Assembly (NCBI GenBank): GCA_016801885.1
Contig: CM028894.1
Span: forward strand, 10,857,241 to 10,921,240
Length of the DNA stretch: 64,000 nucleotides
Source of the DNA: Toxotes chatareus
Taxonomy: Eukaryota; Chordata; Actinopteri; Toxotidae
Reading direction: 5' to 3'
The notes under the pieces are model-generated. The model worked only from the letters and a program-made list of their open reading frames with translations, was not told the origin of the DNA and ran no database searches. A program made the translations under genes and the position numbers. The number at the start of each line of letters is the position of its first letter. Position 1 is the stretch's first letter. Positions 14,161-26,578 of the stretch are shown here, piece after piece.

Positions 14161-14984
14161 AACCATTTTCCTCTAAAGACTCAAACCAAACTCGGACCAA
14201 AACCAACATCTGGCCTCTTGATTGCTTTGAGCATGATTTACGGTCAAATGAGGCATTAACAAAGGCTGTAAATGCTGCATGCACATGTAACACATATTCT
14301 GTGTCAGTTATCTGACAGTGAAGGAGCTAGAAGTCATTGTGACACGTTGCTGTTGAAGGACACCTTTTCTGTTCCTGAGACCAAACCTGTGACCTTTTTG
14401 GTCGCAGGTCGGCCTCTCTAACCCTTCTCTAATGTAGTAATGAGATGCTGGATCATGTGGAAGCTGAGAAGGCAAGTTATGACCGGGCACTTGTGCTTGA
14501 CGCACATCTTGACACACAGCCAGCATAACCTGAACCTCTGGGTATGTAAAAACTCTCCAAACCACCCCCCCACTGGGCTAGGGTCGCAAATAAACGGGGG
14601 CTAGGAGGTAAAGTTGCCTTTGAAAGTTCATGAAAAGCCACAGAGAACGCACAAAAAAGGCTTTAAGATGCAGAAAGGAACACAGGCAGAAATAGCTATA
14701 GAAAAAAAAACACACAAGCACAAGACATTTCTGTTGACATTCCTGTTATTTGTGTATTTTAAATGATAGTGCTGGTTGATACCATATCCCTGCTGCTTGT
14801 CAGGTCCCCTGCTTTTAATGCTATGTGATGACGCCAAAGATAATTTTCCACGGGGTGGAAAGTTCTTAGCCTAATTTCTTTTTTTACATAAAGGTATTCA
14901 GTTGCTGCTGGGAAATTAAGTCCTGTATTTCCAAAATGACATCAGTTTAGTTTTCAGGTCAGTCATCAGTCATGGGTTTATATC

Positions 14985-15003
14985 GGGGGGGGGGGGGGGG
15001 GGG
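14985..15003 (+). repeat. G19 homopolymer
   Basis: Nineteen consecutive G, the longest G run in the window; such length is prone to sequencing error. Confidence 0.9.
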
Positions 15004-17194
15004 TTGGTAAGGTTTGGAGTTACAAGGTTATCACATGACAACATTTAAGTCAGTGTGCACCAGCACCTGCAAAGTCAGCGGCACACTCCTCATGTCAGAT
15101 CAACCTGTACTGCATGTTTACTGCTAAGCAATGGCACCCTGCCTGTTTTCACCAAAACAAAATGTTTGTCTTTTTCTTGACACTCAGGTTGAATCTCTGG
15201 CTCAGTTTTCTGCTGAAGACAGAAATGTTTCAGGGGAAAAAAAGCAAATAGAGGCAACAACAAAAGAACAGTCACCAGAGCAAAGGAGCCATCAAATTGG
15301 CCACAGCTTATGCTTCCGTGTTGTTCCATTGACCTTGAAATGAAGACGCTATTAAGGTTTCCCAGCAGTAAACACTCCGTTATTACCCTCAGTCACCGTT
15401 ACCAAAAGTCTGTGAACGGCATAATCAGAACATTATGTTAATCTAATGGAGGTTCACCGGCGAGGAGTGACGCTAAGCCTTACCCCAGCTCGCCGCTACC
15501 AGGGCTGCGGGGAAGCAGCCATGCATCCCACAAGTGAATGATGGATGTTGATTGAAGGCCATTACTTAGCACCTTGCTGAACTCCTGACCCCCACGCCAA
15601 GGGGGGTAAAAGCCCCCTGACGCAAGGTCGAACAGTGGCTGGTGGAAGATCACACATATTCATATACTCACACATACACACACATACATGGGCAGGTTTA
15701 CACACAACAAAGCTACACACTCTCACACAATGGCTGCAGCCCAAAGAGGATTCAATATCATATGCCATAATCGGCCTCTAAGCCTGAACAGAGGGGGTCT
15801 CTGCGATAGATAGAGCTTAGAGCGCTTCAATCCTGTTTTATCTGCTTATATTTCCTGCACTCCTAACTTTTGGGACTTAAAACAAGCTAGGGTCAAGGTA
15901 AGGACAGCCCTTAGATGACCCTGTGGAGGCCTGTAATATATTTGCTGTGGTTGATTCAGAAGATAATATCTTCTACTGACGTCAACTTTCAGGAAAAGTC
16001 ATCTACGGCTACGGTCTTATTCTTCTGCTTGAAATTTTCATTCATCAGTGTGGAATAAAGCTCTGCGCTAAACTGCTCATGACCACACACATGCACACAT
16101 ACGCGTGGAGATTCATTTACAAACCCCGGCTACATCATCTCCTGGGAACCCGTTTAAACAAGCATCGAACAAAACAGCAACGAGGAGAAAAAGCTGAAAA
16201 TTGGATCACAGCGTCTCCCTCCCTCTGAGCTCGCTTCACGTGAGACAGCGGGGCTCCTTTTGCAGTCTTCTGAGAGACGGGCTAATCCAACGGTAGGCCC
16301 CCAAGAGGAGGTGGGGGGTGGTGGTCCTGCCTTGGGGAGGAGGGAAATAGAGGAACAGAGAGAGAAATGGTAGGGAAGGAAGATGAGAAAGGTAAAAAAA
16401 AAAAAAACAAGTGAAGCCTCCCATAGCTGTTTTATTAAGGCCTCTCTGTGTCTTTTAGGAATGCCTACTGTGTATTTAGAAACTCCTTATTCTGCTGCTT
16501 CTCTTCCCAAAGGGAACATGGGGCATTTTCTATCCCTTTAATAGACATGCTGGTTCCCCTGGCATACAAACACACAGATACACACTGTCTCTGACATACA
16601 CGAGTAGGCCACCACCAGACTTAGTAGCTGTATGGTCAGATACGGTAACAACGGCTTACTTCTCTGCCCCCTGAGACCTTCCTGCTACCTTATTGTGGTG
16701 GTGGGGCGGGTGCTTTCTATTATTCACCAGCCTAAACAAATAGCTCTCTGTACATGTTTCACTGCTGCACAGGAGACAAACAAAGCCTGAATTCTGCATG
16801 AATAAATCAAAGGTACAACAGCATGAATACCTAAGGACAAGCATGTTAGAGGTAGTTATGAAAAATGTATCCTCACCCATGAGTCGCAGATCTCGGAAAC
16901 ATCCACTCGTACATGTGGCTCGAGTGCTTTGTTACCATACCTTGCTGTTGTTGTCAGTAAATCTAGCAAAACATCGTTTTAATAAAATTTCAAATTTTCC
17001 ATGTAGACATGTTTTGACTCACAAGCAGCCTTTATTTGCAGGTTTAGTGGAGACATTACCTCTTGACTGTAAGGGACAAAAACAGAGCTATAAGAGCTCT
17101 TTTTGTGTCTGTATATGTATATATGTGCGCACGTATATATCTATTTTTTTCTCTATTCTTACACTACATACCAGAAATCCTCTTATAATCTTCT

Positions 17195-17610
17195 TGTCAC
17201 GTCTAGCCCCTGAATCAGGTTATGGCTTTCTTTCCTGCTTGTCATTCTAGTTTGTGTGCCCCTGTTTTACTTTGTTGTTCTAACCTCTGTCTCGTTTCAG
17301 AATTACTTCCTGTCCTCCTGTGTTTCCCGCCTGTTTGATTACCTGGCCCCGCTCTAATGTGTTGCACCTGTTTCCCATTGTTCTCTCCACCCTCTCTTGT
17401 ATTTAGTTGTGTCTTCCCCATTGTTCTCTGCCAGTTCGTCTTCGTCCTTGTGGCAAGCGTTCCAGCAGTATTTTCCTTGTGTGTATTCTAGTGTTTTTCG
17501 ACCTAGTTTTTCCCCTTGTGTTTCTCGAGTTAGCCTTACGACTTCGCCAACCGATTTGCCCAACACAGTGCTTCTCAGGGTGTTCAGGATGTGTTAAACT
17601 GGTTGCAACA
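17195..17610 (+). mobile_element. Solo-LTR-like remnant of a teleost LTR retrotransposon
   Basis: Starts with TGTCACGTCTAGCCCC and runs into T and CT-rich text with the layout of many fish LTRs: a 'gattacctggccccgctctaa' type block, 'cacctgtttcc', a TATTTAG promoter-like site, then 'cagttcgtcttcgtc'. The same order of blocks occurs in the LTR pair at 51.6-52.8 kb. No second copy or internal coding region adjoins it, so it is probably a solo LTR. The right edge is uncertain. Confidence 0.5.
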
Positions 17611-18384
17611 GCCTCAGTTTGAAAGTTAGTGTGCGTTTGTCAGAGCCAACTGGGTCAGACAGCAACAGTTCACAAGGAGGTGATAAATGATGCACTTGAT
17701 CAATGTATGAAACCAGTGAGTGGCCATAACCCAAAGGGTACTGTCAAGACACCAAGAGAGTTTCATATTGTCATGGATGGCTCATGAACCACAGTGTACC
17801 AGGGTCCACGTCCGCCTCTCTCTCCTTCATTTCCTGCCATCTATGTTCTGTTTACAATAAAGGCTCAAATATCCAACCAAAACTATTTTAAAAAATAGGA
17901 ATGGAAACAGGTTTAACTCAAAGTTAAAATTCAGCTTTGCCTATTCTCTGCTTAACCCTCCTGATATGTTCACTTCACTGTGTAATTACCCCGTGGGTGT
18001 TCACAATTGCCCGAGCGTGCCCGAGCTCCTAAGAACCTACTGAATCATCTGCTGTGGTCATGAGCGTGTGTCTGTTTATTTATTTTTTTATTTTTTTAAA
18101 TCTGTGCTAAAACAAGAAACAATATTGAACTGCACACTGAACACTTTCATTTTAAAAACCATTGATCAAGACACCTGCAGTGCATGTTTATGCATTAGGT
18201 ACACATTTATATATTCAGTATGGCTTTAAGGTTTCAGAAAAAAAATCTATATTTCGGTACAAATTATAGGGAATCCACCTTTCTCCCTCTTTCTCTCTTG
18301 CTCTCTACCTCTCTCTAATTGACTAACAAGAAAGGCCCTAATCCTGACCCAGAAGAACATATGCTGGAAGGTGGGGGTGGGGCA

Positions 18385-18400
18385 GGGGGGGGGGGGGGGG
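18385..18400 (+). repeat. G16 homopolymer
   Basis: Sixteen G within a G and A-rich stretch of about 18365-18440. Confidence 0.9.
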
Positions 18401-21400
18401 AGAAAGAAAAAGAAATGATGGCGCGGGCAGAGGTGATGAGATATACTGTAGGTGGAGAGCAAGAGAAACAAGGGAGCTATGAAAAAGAGAAGATGAGGAG
18501 GAAGAAAAAAATATGACCACTAAGCAAAAGCAGAGAAGCTCAGGATGAATGAAGACATAGGCAGAGAGAGAGGGAAGTAGGCAGTGAACTCATTAAGGGC
18601 TTATGCTGCGGGGGATAAGGCCGAGCAGCACCCTGGGTGAGACAGGGTTAACTAATCCGAGCCACAGTTCCTCCCCTGGGATCTGGACCGCACACTCTGC
18701 TCAGCGCACAAACTAAATCTATTGAACCTAACAAGATTCCGGGTGATTTCTCTCCTCTTCACTCTCTCCCCCAATACATCCTGACTGAGTGATAAAGATG
18801 GTGTCGGGACCTAACGTCGCTGTCTGGGGGTCATACACTCTTCACAGTCTGCCTCTCATTTACCCATGCATGCACACGCTAATGGTGGCAGAGCTGCCGG
18901 TGGCCTGGTTATCAACATGTGGACAGGAGTTGCTGCGGGTTGTACCACCATCCTTATTAGTAATGAACAACCCGCTGATCTCAAAGACAAGTTTTCATGA
19001 TCATTTCTGTTAAGTTTTTTGAAAGCAGTCAGAGGTACATACTCCAAGTTTCGATCAAAGCCATACATACTTGAAAATGTGACTGCCCTTTCAGATTTCT
19101 TTTTCCTTAAATGATGCCTTTGTGTCTGTGCAGTGAATAAAAACTCTTTATGTGTTTATGCCCTTTCGAGGAAATCCTTCAGGCGAAGGAAGAAGAGAAA
19201 TGTTTCTCTTTCTGTTTAGTCATGTGTTGTGTTCCACCAGCTCTTTTTGTGCAAACATAATTTGCACATTGTCTTCCTCTCGTGTCTTTTGTGCCTGCCT
19301 CTGTGTCTAATTTTGTCTCTTTCACTTTGTCAATCTCTTTCAGTCTCTTTTTATACCCACTTTCCTCATTTCTCTCTTCCCTCGCTGTGTTTCCAGACAG
19401 TGGGCTGTGTGCTCTTTACTACATGTTGACACTCCTGCTCCTTTAGCCATAATTGGCCGCCTGGCTTCATCCTCACACAAGAAAGTCAGAGAGAGAGAGA
19501 GAGAGAGAAAAGGTAGAGCAAAAAGCGAGACTGGGAGAAAGGAAGGGGAGTGGTAGCTGCCGGCGCCTGGGCCTGGTCAGTGTCTTCTGTTGATCTTGGT
19601 TGTAGTAATATTTAGTTTAAACACTAATAGCCCACCACATGTAAATGTCAGGCAGCCTCGGACATGTGCCCTGCAGCGTGAGGGCTGAAAAGTCAGGCTT
19701 GAAAATCAGGAAATAGCAGAAGAATGCACAGATAGAGACACGGAAAGACAAACACACAGGTGCACTCATGCTGTGCGTAATGAAGGAGGCTGAAATGCTG
19801 CCAGCTTCAGTCTCGCACATTATAGTGTTAGAGCTGAAAAAATGTCCAAGTGCTATTTTTTCTTTTCATAAAGATAGCAGCGGGCAAATAACATTACAGA
19901 CAAGCTTGTAATTGCACAGGAAATGCAACATGACAGATGGTTGCTCATGCTCAGTAAATTCAATTGTGTCATAAATGCTTTTTATTGGTTCTAAGTAGCG
20001 TTGTAGAGCTACACAGTAAGCTTTATCTTGGCTATAATGTACATTCATCCACAGAAAAATGGCTCCCAAATTGTAAATCAGTCGTAAATTATCTTATCCA
20101 AACCAATGTAACCTGAAACCATTCAAACATTCAATGTTTAAACTTCCTATTTTACTTGTTTTGCATAGTAATGCTTTGTTACGCTCCCATGTGGATCCAA
20201 GTCCGAAAGCATTTTTTCTTCCTGAATAGTTCGTCTCCTCTGTGGAGTAGGAAGTTTGCTTGGCCTAGATTTGCCTGCCCTGGATACACAAGGGGGCTTT
20301 AATGGGAACATAATTATATCAGTGCAGATTTACCTGGGCAGAGTCCTGCAGATAAATGGGTCAGAAGGATGAAAGGATGATGGAGCTACTCAGCAGTAAA
20401 GGGACCCAACTAAGAGACGGGGGGGGGGGGGTTAAAGTAAATGGGTGGGTGGGAAGGATTTAAGTGAATTTAAGTAGTAGTAGTAGTAGTTGTTGTAGCC
20501 CAACCCAGTATGAGTTAGTTGGATTGGATTCAGTCCATTTGACCTAAAGTAGTTATTTGCTTGAAGCAGCTGCAACTAAAGCAAACCCTCCTTGAGCAGC
20601 TGGGTTTTCAGATATACAACAGAAGAGCAACTGATGCATCTGTTGACAGCACAGCCAATATTTTAATAAGGAAGTTGATCTGCACCATAATCTGCACTAT
20701 TCTAAATTGTTCTGTCAGAAAATGCCCAAAATGATAACTGCCTTGTTTTTTTTATACGCATATATAAGGAACAATCACGGTCAGTCATCACTGCCCTGAC
20801 AAATGTTCACTGAGTTTGCTGTGGCTTCACAATAAAAGCTGTCCCGTGTCTTGCCTGTTGAAAGCTTTTAATGTGAAGCAGCAGGAGTAGGAAATGTTTA
20901 GTTTGCATTAGCAGCAGGCTGTGGGAGAGTGAACAGCAAACAGTGAGACTGATATCACTGAGTTGAAATGTAAAAAAAAAAAAAAAAAATCAAAAACAGT
21001 AAGGCTGGATTACATGCATGATTTCCAGTGAATCCAGTGTAGGAATGTACCAATGAAAGCTACTGAGAATTGATCACACACTGTAAATACACTGAAAGAC
21101 TACTGCTGAAAAAATGCAGACCATAAATAGTGTCAGAAACTCGGTCTGTTCTCATGAAAATCCTGAGGATTATAATTTTAAGTAGCAGAAGCTGCTTGCA
21201 TTGAATAAATTATCTGTACTCAGTACAGTACGACTTTGATATGATCCAGTTCACGTTACTTCAGCGTGATTTGGTCCAGCTTTCGCCCTCGAGAAGCCCG
21301 GTCCGATTTGATTTGATTCTCTTCAGTTCAACTCAAATCAATTCTGCCTTTGATGCAAGCCAAAGATAGCATTGTTTAAGTTGTGAATTCAAGCTGTGGC

Positions 21401-24400
21401 ACACAGGGGGTCCTTTATGCAACACAATCACAGCCTCTGACATGTCGGCACGCCTGTAAAGCAGTTGGTCCATCTGTGCTTGGCCTAGTTTTGATTCACA
21501 TTGGTGGCATTCCAGACCCCATTCTCGAAGGGGACAGACAGAGACACACAGTGTGTCCCGCACTGGATAAATATAACTATGACATTCAGAGAGCTTGTAG
21601 TTTGGCCAGTCAGTTCATTTTGGCAGCCGGAGGATAATCAGACTCCCAGCAGTGCGTAAACTCACAAAACCAAGTTCACATGAACAAAGTGTTTGTTTCA
21701 CTGTGGTGGGTTGCATAATAGGTATAGATTGACTCAGCTAAATCAACTAGACAAGAAACACACACACATACAACACAAGGCAAATGCATTGTGCATGCAT
21801 GTATATTACTCACTCACACATTTACAGGTATGGGCCTGCCTCAGAGTCAAGGGAAAACACTCCAACTGTTGTTCTCACCATAAAAATCTGACATTCCCAA
21901 ACCGCAGAGCAGGTCTCACCCACTGTTCCGAGGTTTCAGCTTATACAAGAGCATGTGTGTTATGTTTGTACGTGTTAATACCAGCCACCAACAATCTGGG
22001 CTAATTTGGCACAAGATGAGAGGGAACCTTTACATCTGAGTTTATGAGAAAGGGAGCAGGATCATTAATGCGCTACATGCGTGACAAATATGTGTACAAA
22101 TAAAAGACACCTGATAGAAAAAGTATGTGAGAGTTACCGGGGGAGAAGATGAGGGGTGGGGTGGCCAGTGGTTCCAAAGGCCAAGCGTGTTCTCGAACAC
22201 ACGTTAATGAGCGTGCAGGATGACTGAGTGTACGTGGTGATTTCGCACAAGATATGAGTGAAAAATGCAGGTTTCCACAGAGAGGTTTAATGTCTTGTGG
22301 ACACATTTTTCAAATGGTTGAAAGGCTGGAGTGAGTCTCTCCACATGATATACGTTATGTATGTATCTGGGTACGATGATTAAGTTTTAATGCATATGTT
22401 TGGGCAATAAAGTCCAAATTTTTTTCATTTTTGATTTGCTTAGAAAAGGTGAAAAAAATAATTTTGGAAATAGTGAAAAAGCTATTTTAAAAAAAGGTAT
22501 AAGTACTGTTCTATAACCAGTCTTACCTTCTTGTTGTGTAAATTCAGAGCAACTTGAAATAAGCTCGGCAACAATCCAGCTTCCCTTCACTCACTCAGTT
22601 ATAGGCTGCACCTTGGGGATTCATAAAACAGGGTATAAATCTAAATACCGATCCCACTTGTCAGCTCCACATAAATCTTTGTGAAGAATTGTCCTCGCTG
22701 TCACATTTGCTGCTTAATACATTCAATAAACCTGCCATACCGCACTGAAAAAGAATTCAGGTTAATGTGTTCAGGTTAGGAGTGTTCACCTGAAGGCAGG
22801 ACACCCCTCTCTGTGCTTTATGCTGTGTTTTAAATAAACGCTACTGAGAATGAATGGGTAAGGTGTAAGGTGAGCAGTCTGAGCCAGATTGAAGCGGCCG
22901 AGTAGAGCATGAATAATGGAAGCTGATGCAGTTGAGTCGCGGCGGTAAGAGCCATGGGTGTCAGAGTGGGATCCCTTTGAGGATGGCCTGGCATTTCGGA
23001 TTCCTTCAAACCCTCTGAGTGTGTGCTTTTGCAGAGTTTTTATCTTCCTTCAGCTCAAACTTTCCAGTTCAATCACACAAAAAAGGATTTTATTCGTCTA
23101 AATGGCAGCCTAATCCTATTGACATTTGGACAGCATAGTTGAGTTGATCTACATGCTTTATGAACTATTGGTGATTTGCATTAGATTACATTCAAAGTGT
23201 ACAATGGTGTGTCATTGTTGGTAAAGCAACCATAGTTACAGAATATGCGTCAGAGCTTAGCTACTCCATGTTTACCCAGCTTAAGCCAACACTAGACAGG
23301 GATATCCCCGGGAATCAGGACACTCCTTGGGCCAACTTCTCTCCACCTTATGGCTTTAGTATCTTTACTTCATCTTTATTTATCCTGGGAAGGCTAACTG
23401 AGCACACCCTGCACACTCACTGTTCACACACATTCATACCTGGGAGCAACTGGAGCCTGCTACAGTTCAGTCAGGGGAGAAGGACTTCATTTGTAATAGG
23501 TTGCACAATATAAGAAAAGCTCAAGAGACACATGAAGCATCTTTGGCAATCAGATCCGCCTGGGTACTCATTTTTCATGGTGGTGGTAATGCCATGAATT
23601 ACACACAATTATGCCAAAGTTAAGTCTAGACACGGGTGGTAGTGAGGATCTGAAGAAGGTGAGCCTTCATCTGAAAATCTAAATGGATGTGGCCTGGAGC
23701 AGAATTTAGCACAACTTTATAGGACACACCCAAGGCTGGACACACGCCACTGGAGCTTGCAATCATATGGCATGATCTTCATCAGGAGGTGAAGTTTACT
23801 CAGCTGTCATTCGGTTTGCAGATTCCCAATCATGGTGGCTTAACTACTGAGTTAGTGGAAAATCATTTCTACTGAAAATCATTTCACACATTGGAAAATC
23901 ATTTCTACTGATATGTTTTTGAGCTTGATACAAATCAAATTTACACTGGTACTGCTACTGCCTCCAGGAAATAGACATATGCTGGGACTCTGAAGTCCGA
24001 CATGACAAAAGCTTTCACCTTCTCCCACCTATTCGCCTACAACCTTCAAAATAATTTTACTCACTTTTATTTACTGTAAATGTATGCACTTGCTGCTGAA
24101 ACTGTTCAGCACTGTTGTACTGCTGGTATGGAGTTTTACAACCAGAGCACACCAGAGAACAAAACGCATAAATAAAAGAGAGAAGGCATATGAAAATCAT
24201 TGCAGTCTTCCTGACTGAGCTTCATTTGCTCATTTAGGCCAGAGGTGAGAGGTCTTCCACATAAAGAGGAGATGCAGATGGAAAGCAGACTGCTTCTCTT
24301 GTCTTACAGAGTCTGCATTTTTGCAGCAGCAAAAAAAAAAAAAAAAAAGCAAATGTGATGCTGGAATTTTCCCTTTTGTGTCTGTGTGTAATGTTGTCAA

Positions 24401-26554
24401 CAATAACAATTATGGGTCCGCTCAGCAGGTCACACGTGACTTTTGTGTCTACATCAGTTAGCGTAGCCTACGCGCTCTCCCTGCCGTGTTTGTTGCCATA
24501 TCAGAGCGTGGACTGTCGTATTGACATTCAACAGAGCCTGTCATTGACACAGTGGAAGATTCTTGGGAGGGCAACCACAAAAACCAAGTTGGGAACACTT
24601 GAGGGCGTGGCCTAGATCTTACTGTCGTGTAAACCAAAAGGTGATGGGTTCCTGAGTGTAATATAGATCTCTCTCTGATCTCTCTCTCTGTTTTGCCTCT
24701 CATCACTTCTACTGCACTGTAAATCTTGTGGGATTTTTTCTTCCTGGCTCCCTCCCCTTCCATCTCACTCCTCACCTCTCTCTCTCCTTGTGTCTCTCTC
24801 TTCTGGTACATTTTGTGCTTTAGCATGTGAGTACCATTCCCTTGAGGGTTCAGGAGATAGCAGGGACATGCCATAGCAGAACACTGTCTTCCCTAAAACA
24901 TTTAAGATGCTTGGCTTTGTTCCATGGTCACTCACACCTCTACTGCAGGGGGTAATAATAGCAGTGAAAGGAGGCTATAGGTTAATATTGAGGGTCAGTT
25001 TGTGTTTAGTAACCTATTATGGATGTTCACACTGTCTCTATAGATAGAGACATTAAGATAGCTGTAGCAGGTAGGTCACAGCTGCTGCCTCTCAGGTGAT
25101 CAGTGCAATGATGGTCACTATGCTGTGATAGGTTCTAAAAAAAAACATTGCTATGCTATGTGTTTTTATTTATAGTTTTTATTACACAATGTTAATGTTT
25201 TTCTTTCTTCATCCCTTGACACTGAAATAATAAAATTTTACATGAATTTTACATGAGTATGGATTATCTTAAAGCCTGACTAATAAATATTTTATGTCAG
25301 CAGCTGATGAAATAACTATGTGCAATGTGAAAAGTGTCACTCATAGTGACAGAGAATTACCACCTGACTCTGCAGTTCCTCTCAGCTTTGTGCAGCTTTT
25401 TAGCTTCTTTCAGCTCACTGTTTTGATTTTATGGGCTGCAGCTGTAGTGTATTGGTCCAGTATCAAGACTTCATACTCACACTTCATACTCAAGTGCCTG
25501 CATCCAACTGGGGAGGGCCATAGTTACCACTGAGGAGTTTCAGCAATCTACACTTTAAGAAACAAATTATATCAAAACATATACAACACATATAATATAT
25601 TTAAATTTCACTACCTTTTAGGCAACTTGTGATCTCATAATATACTGGCTGTAGCTCAGAATCCGGTGTGGGAGGGGTTTGGAGAAAAGGAGCAGTTGTC
25701 AATCAACCATTGTGCAGCATATGCCCGTGGAGCCTTGCCAGACTACAAAAAGCAAAATGTGATTTGCATTTTGGCTTTGAGAGACTTGCTAAACAGAAGT
25801 TTTTTTTTTTTTTTTTAGTAAGCTGCAGGTTATGTAAAAACTTTTCATATGCTACCAAATGAGTTTCAGACAGAACATTCAGACCTCTACCTGTGAAACT
25901 GTGATTAATTTAAAGTCTATCACACTTTGTTCAGTTCAGATCAGTCTGAAATGCAGGCAGCGAAGGCTCAGGTGAACAAAACAGTCTTAACCCTAATTTG
26001 CACTCTCAAAAAATAGAAATGAGCTGCAGAGCTGGAGTTCATGGTAGCTGCTGTATCAGTACAACACAGACAATCAGATGTAACCATGTTCTGCTTATTT
26101 TAGGTACTGACATTTAATGGAACACGTTGGCATAGTCTCTATGAAAGGAACTGATAAGCATAACTCATGATGCTGATGCTCAGGTGATACTTGGTGACTG
26201 GCTCTCATTGTGTAACCCCGGCACTCAGCATCACATGCAGACGAGGAGTCCAGGATGAGAAAGACCATGTGCTAATGGCAGGAACACTGGCGTGCATGCT
26301 TCTAAAGCACATGTATGCCAGAGGTCACTCACATACACATATGCTGATAAATAAATGTATGAAGAAGCAAGCAAACGGTCACATATTGCATGCTGAAGAG
26401 TTCCACTCAGCGATACACCGAGCCACTCGGGACTTTCACACCTTCCGACTTGAACTCTGCAACCCCTTCATGACAGCACCAGAGGACTGAGGAGGAGCAC
26501 ACTGGGAGAGATATGCAAAGATAGAGGGTGTATGTGAGAGCCGGTGTATGTATT

Positions 26555-26578
26555 GTGTGTGTGTGTGTGTGTGTGTGT
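26555..26578 (+). repeat. (GT)12 microsatellite
   Basis: Twenty-four bases of GT flanked by a GA-rich stretch. Confidence 0.95.

Larger units (their letters stand above)
1..17194. other. Gene-free interval, left part
   Basis: No exon is supported. It holds GA-rich tracts (290-390, 840-920, 1147-1320), CT-rich tracts (1950-2020, 9455-9560), CA/TG microsatellites (15-33, 4179-4196, 6223-6244, 13183-13199), G runs (2781-2794, 14985-15003) and a repeat scrap at 4.7 kb. The rest is unique sequence. AT-rich high-complexity stretches with TAAT-type motifs at about 1500-1610, 5990-6130 and 6890-7090 may be regulatory. The longest frames here (7377-7892 minus, 9437-10021 plus) are rich in Ser, Leu and Cys from microsatellites and carry no domain. 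Confidence 0.6.

Noticed and set aside
23370..23500. Resemblance to a common fish repeat ('tttatttatcctgggaaggc')
   Set aside because: Only short blocks agree; too weak to call without a search.
24458..24874. 138-codon minus-strand frame
   Set aside because: Largely the complement of a CT-rich tract (Arg/Glu-rich); no domain or splice support.
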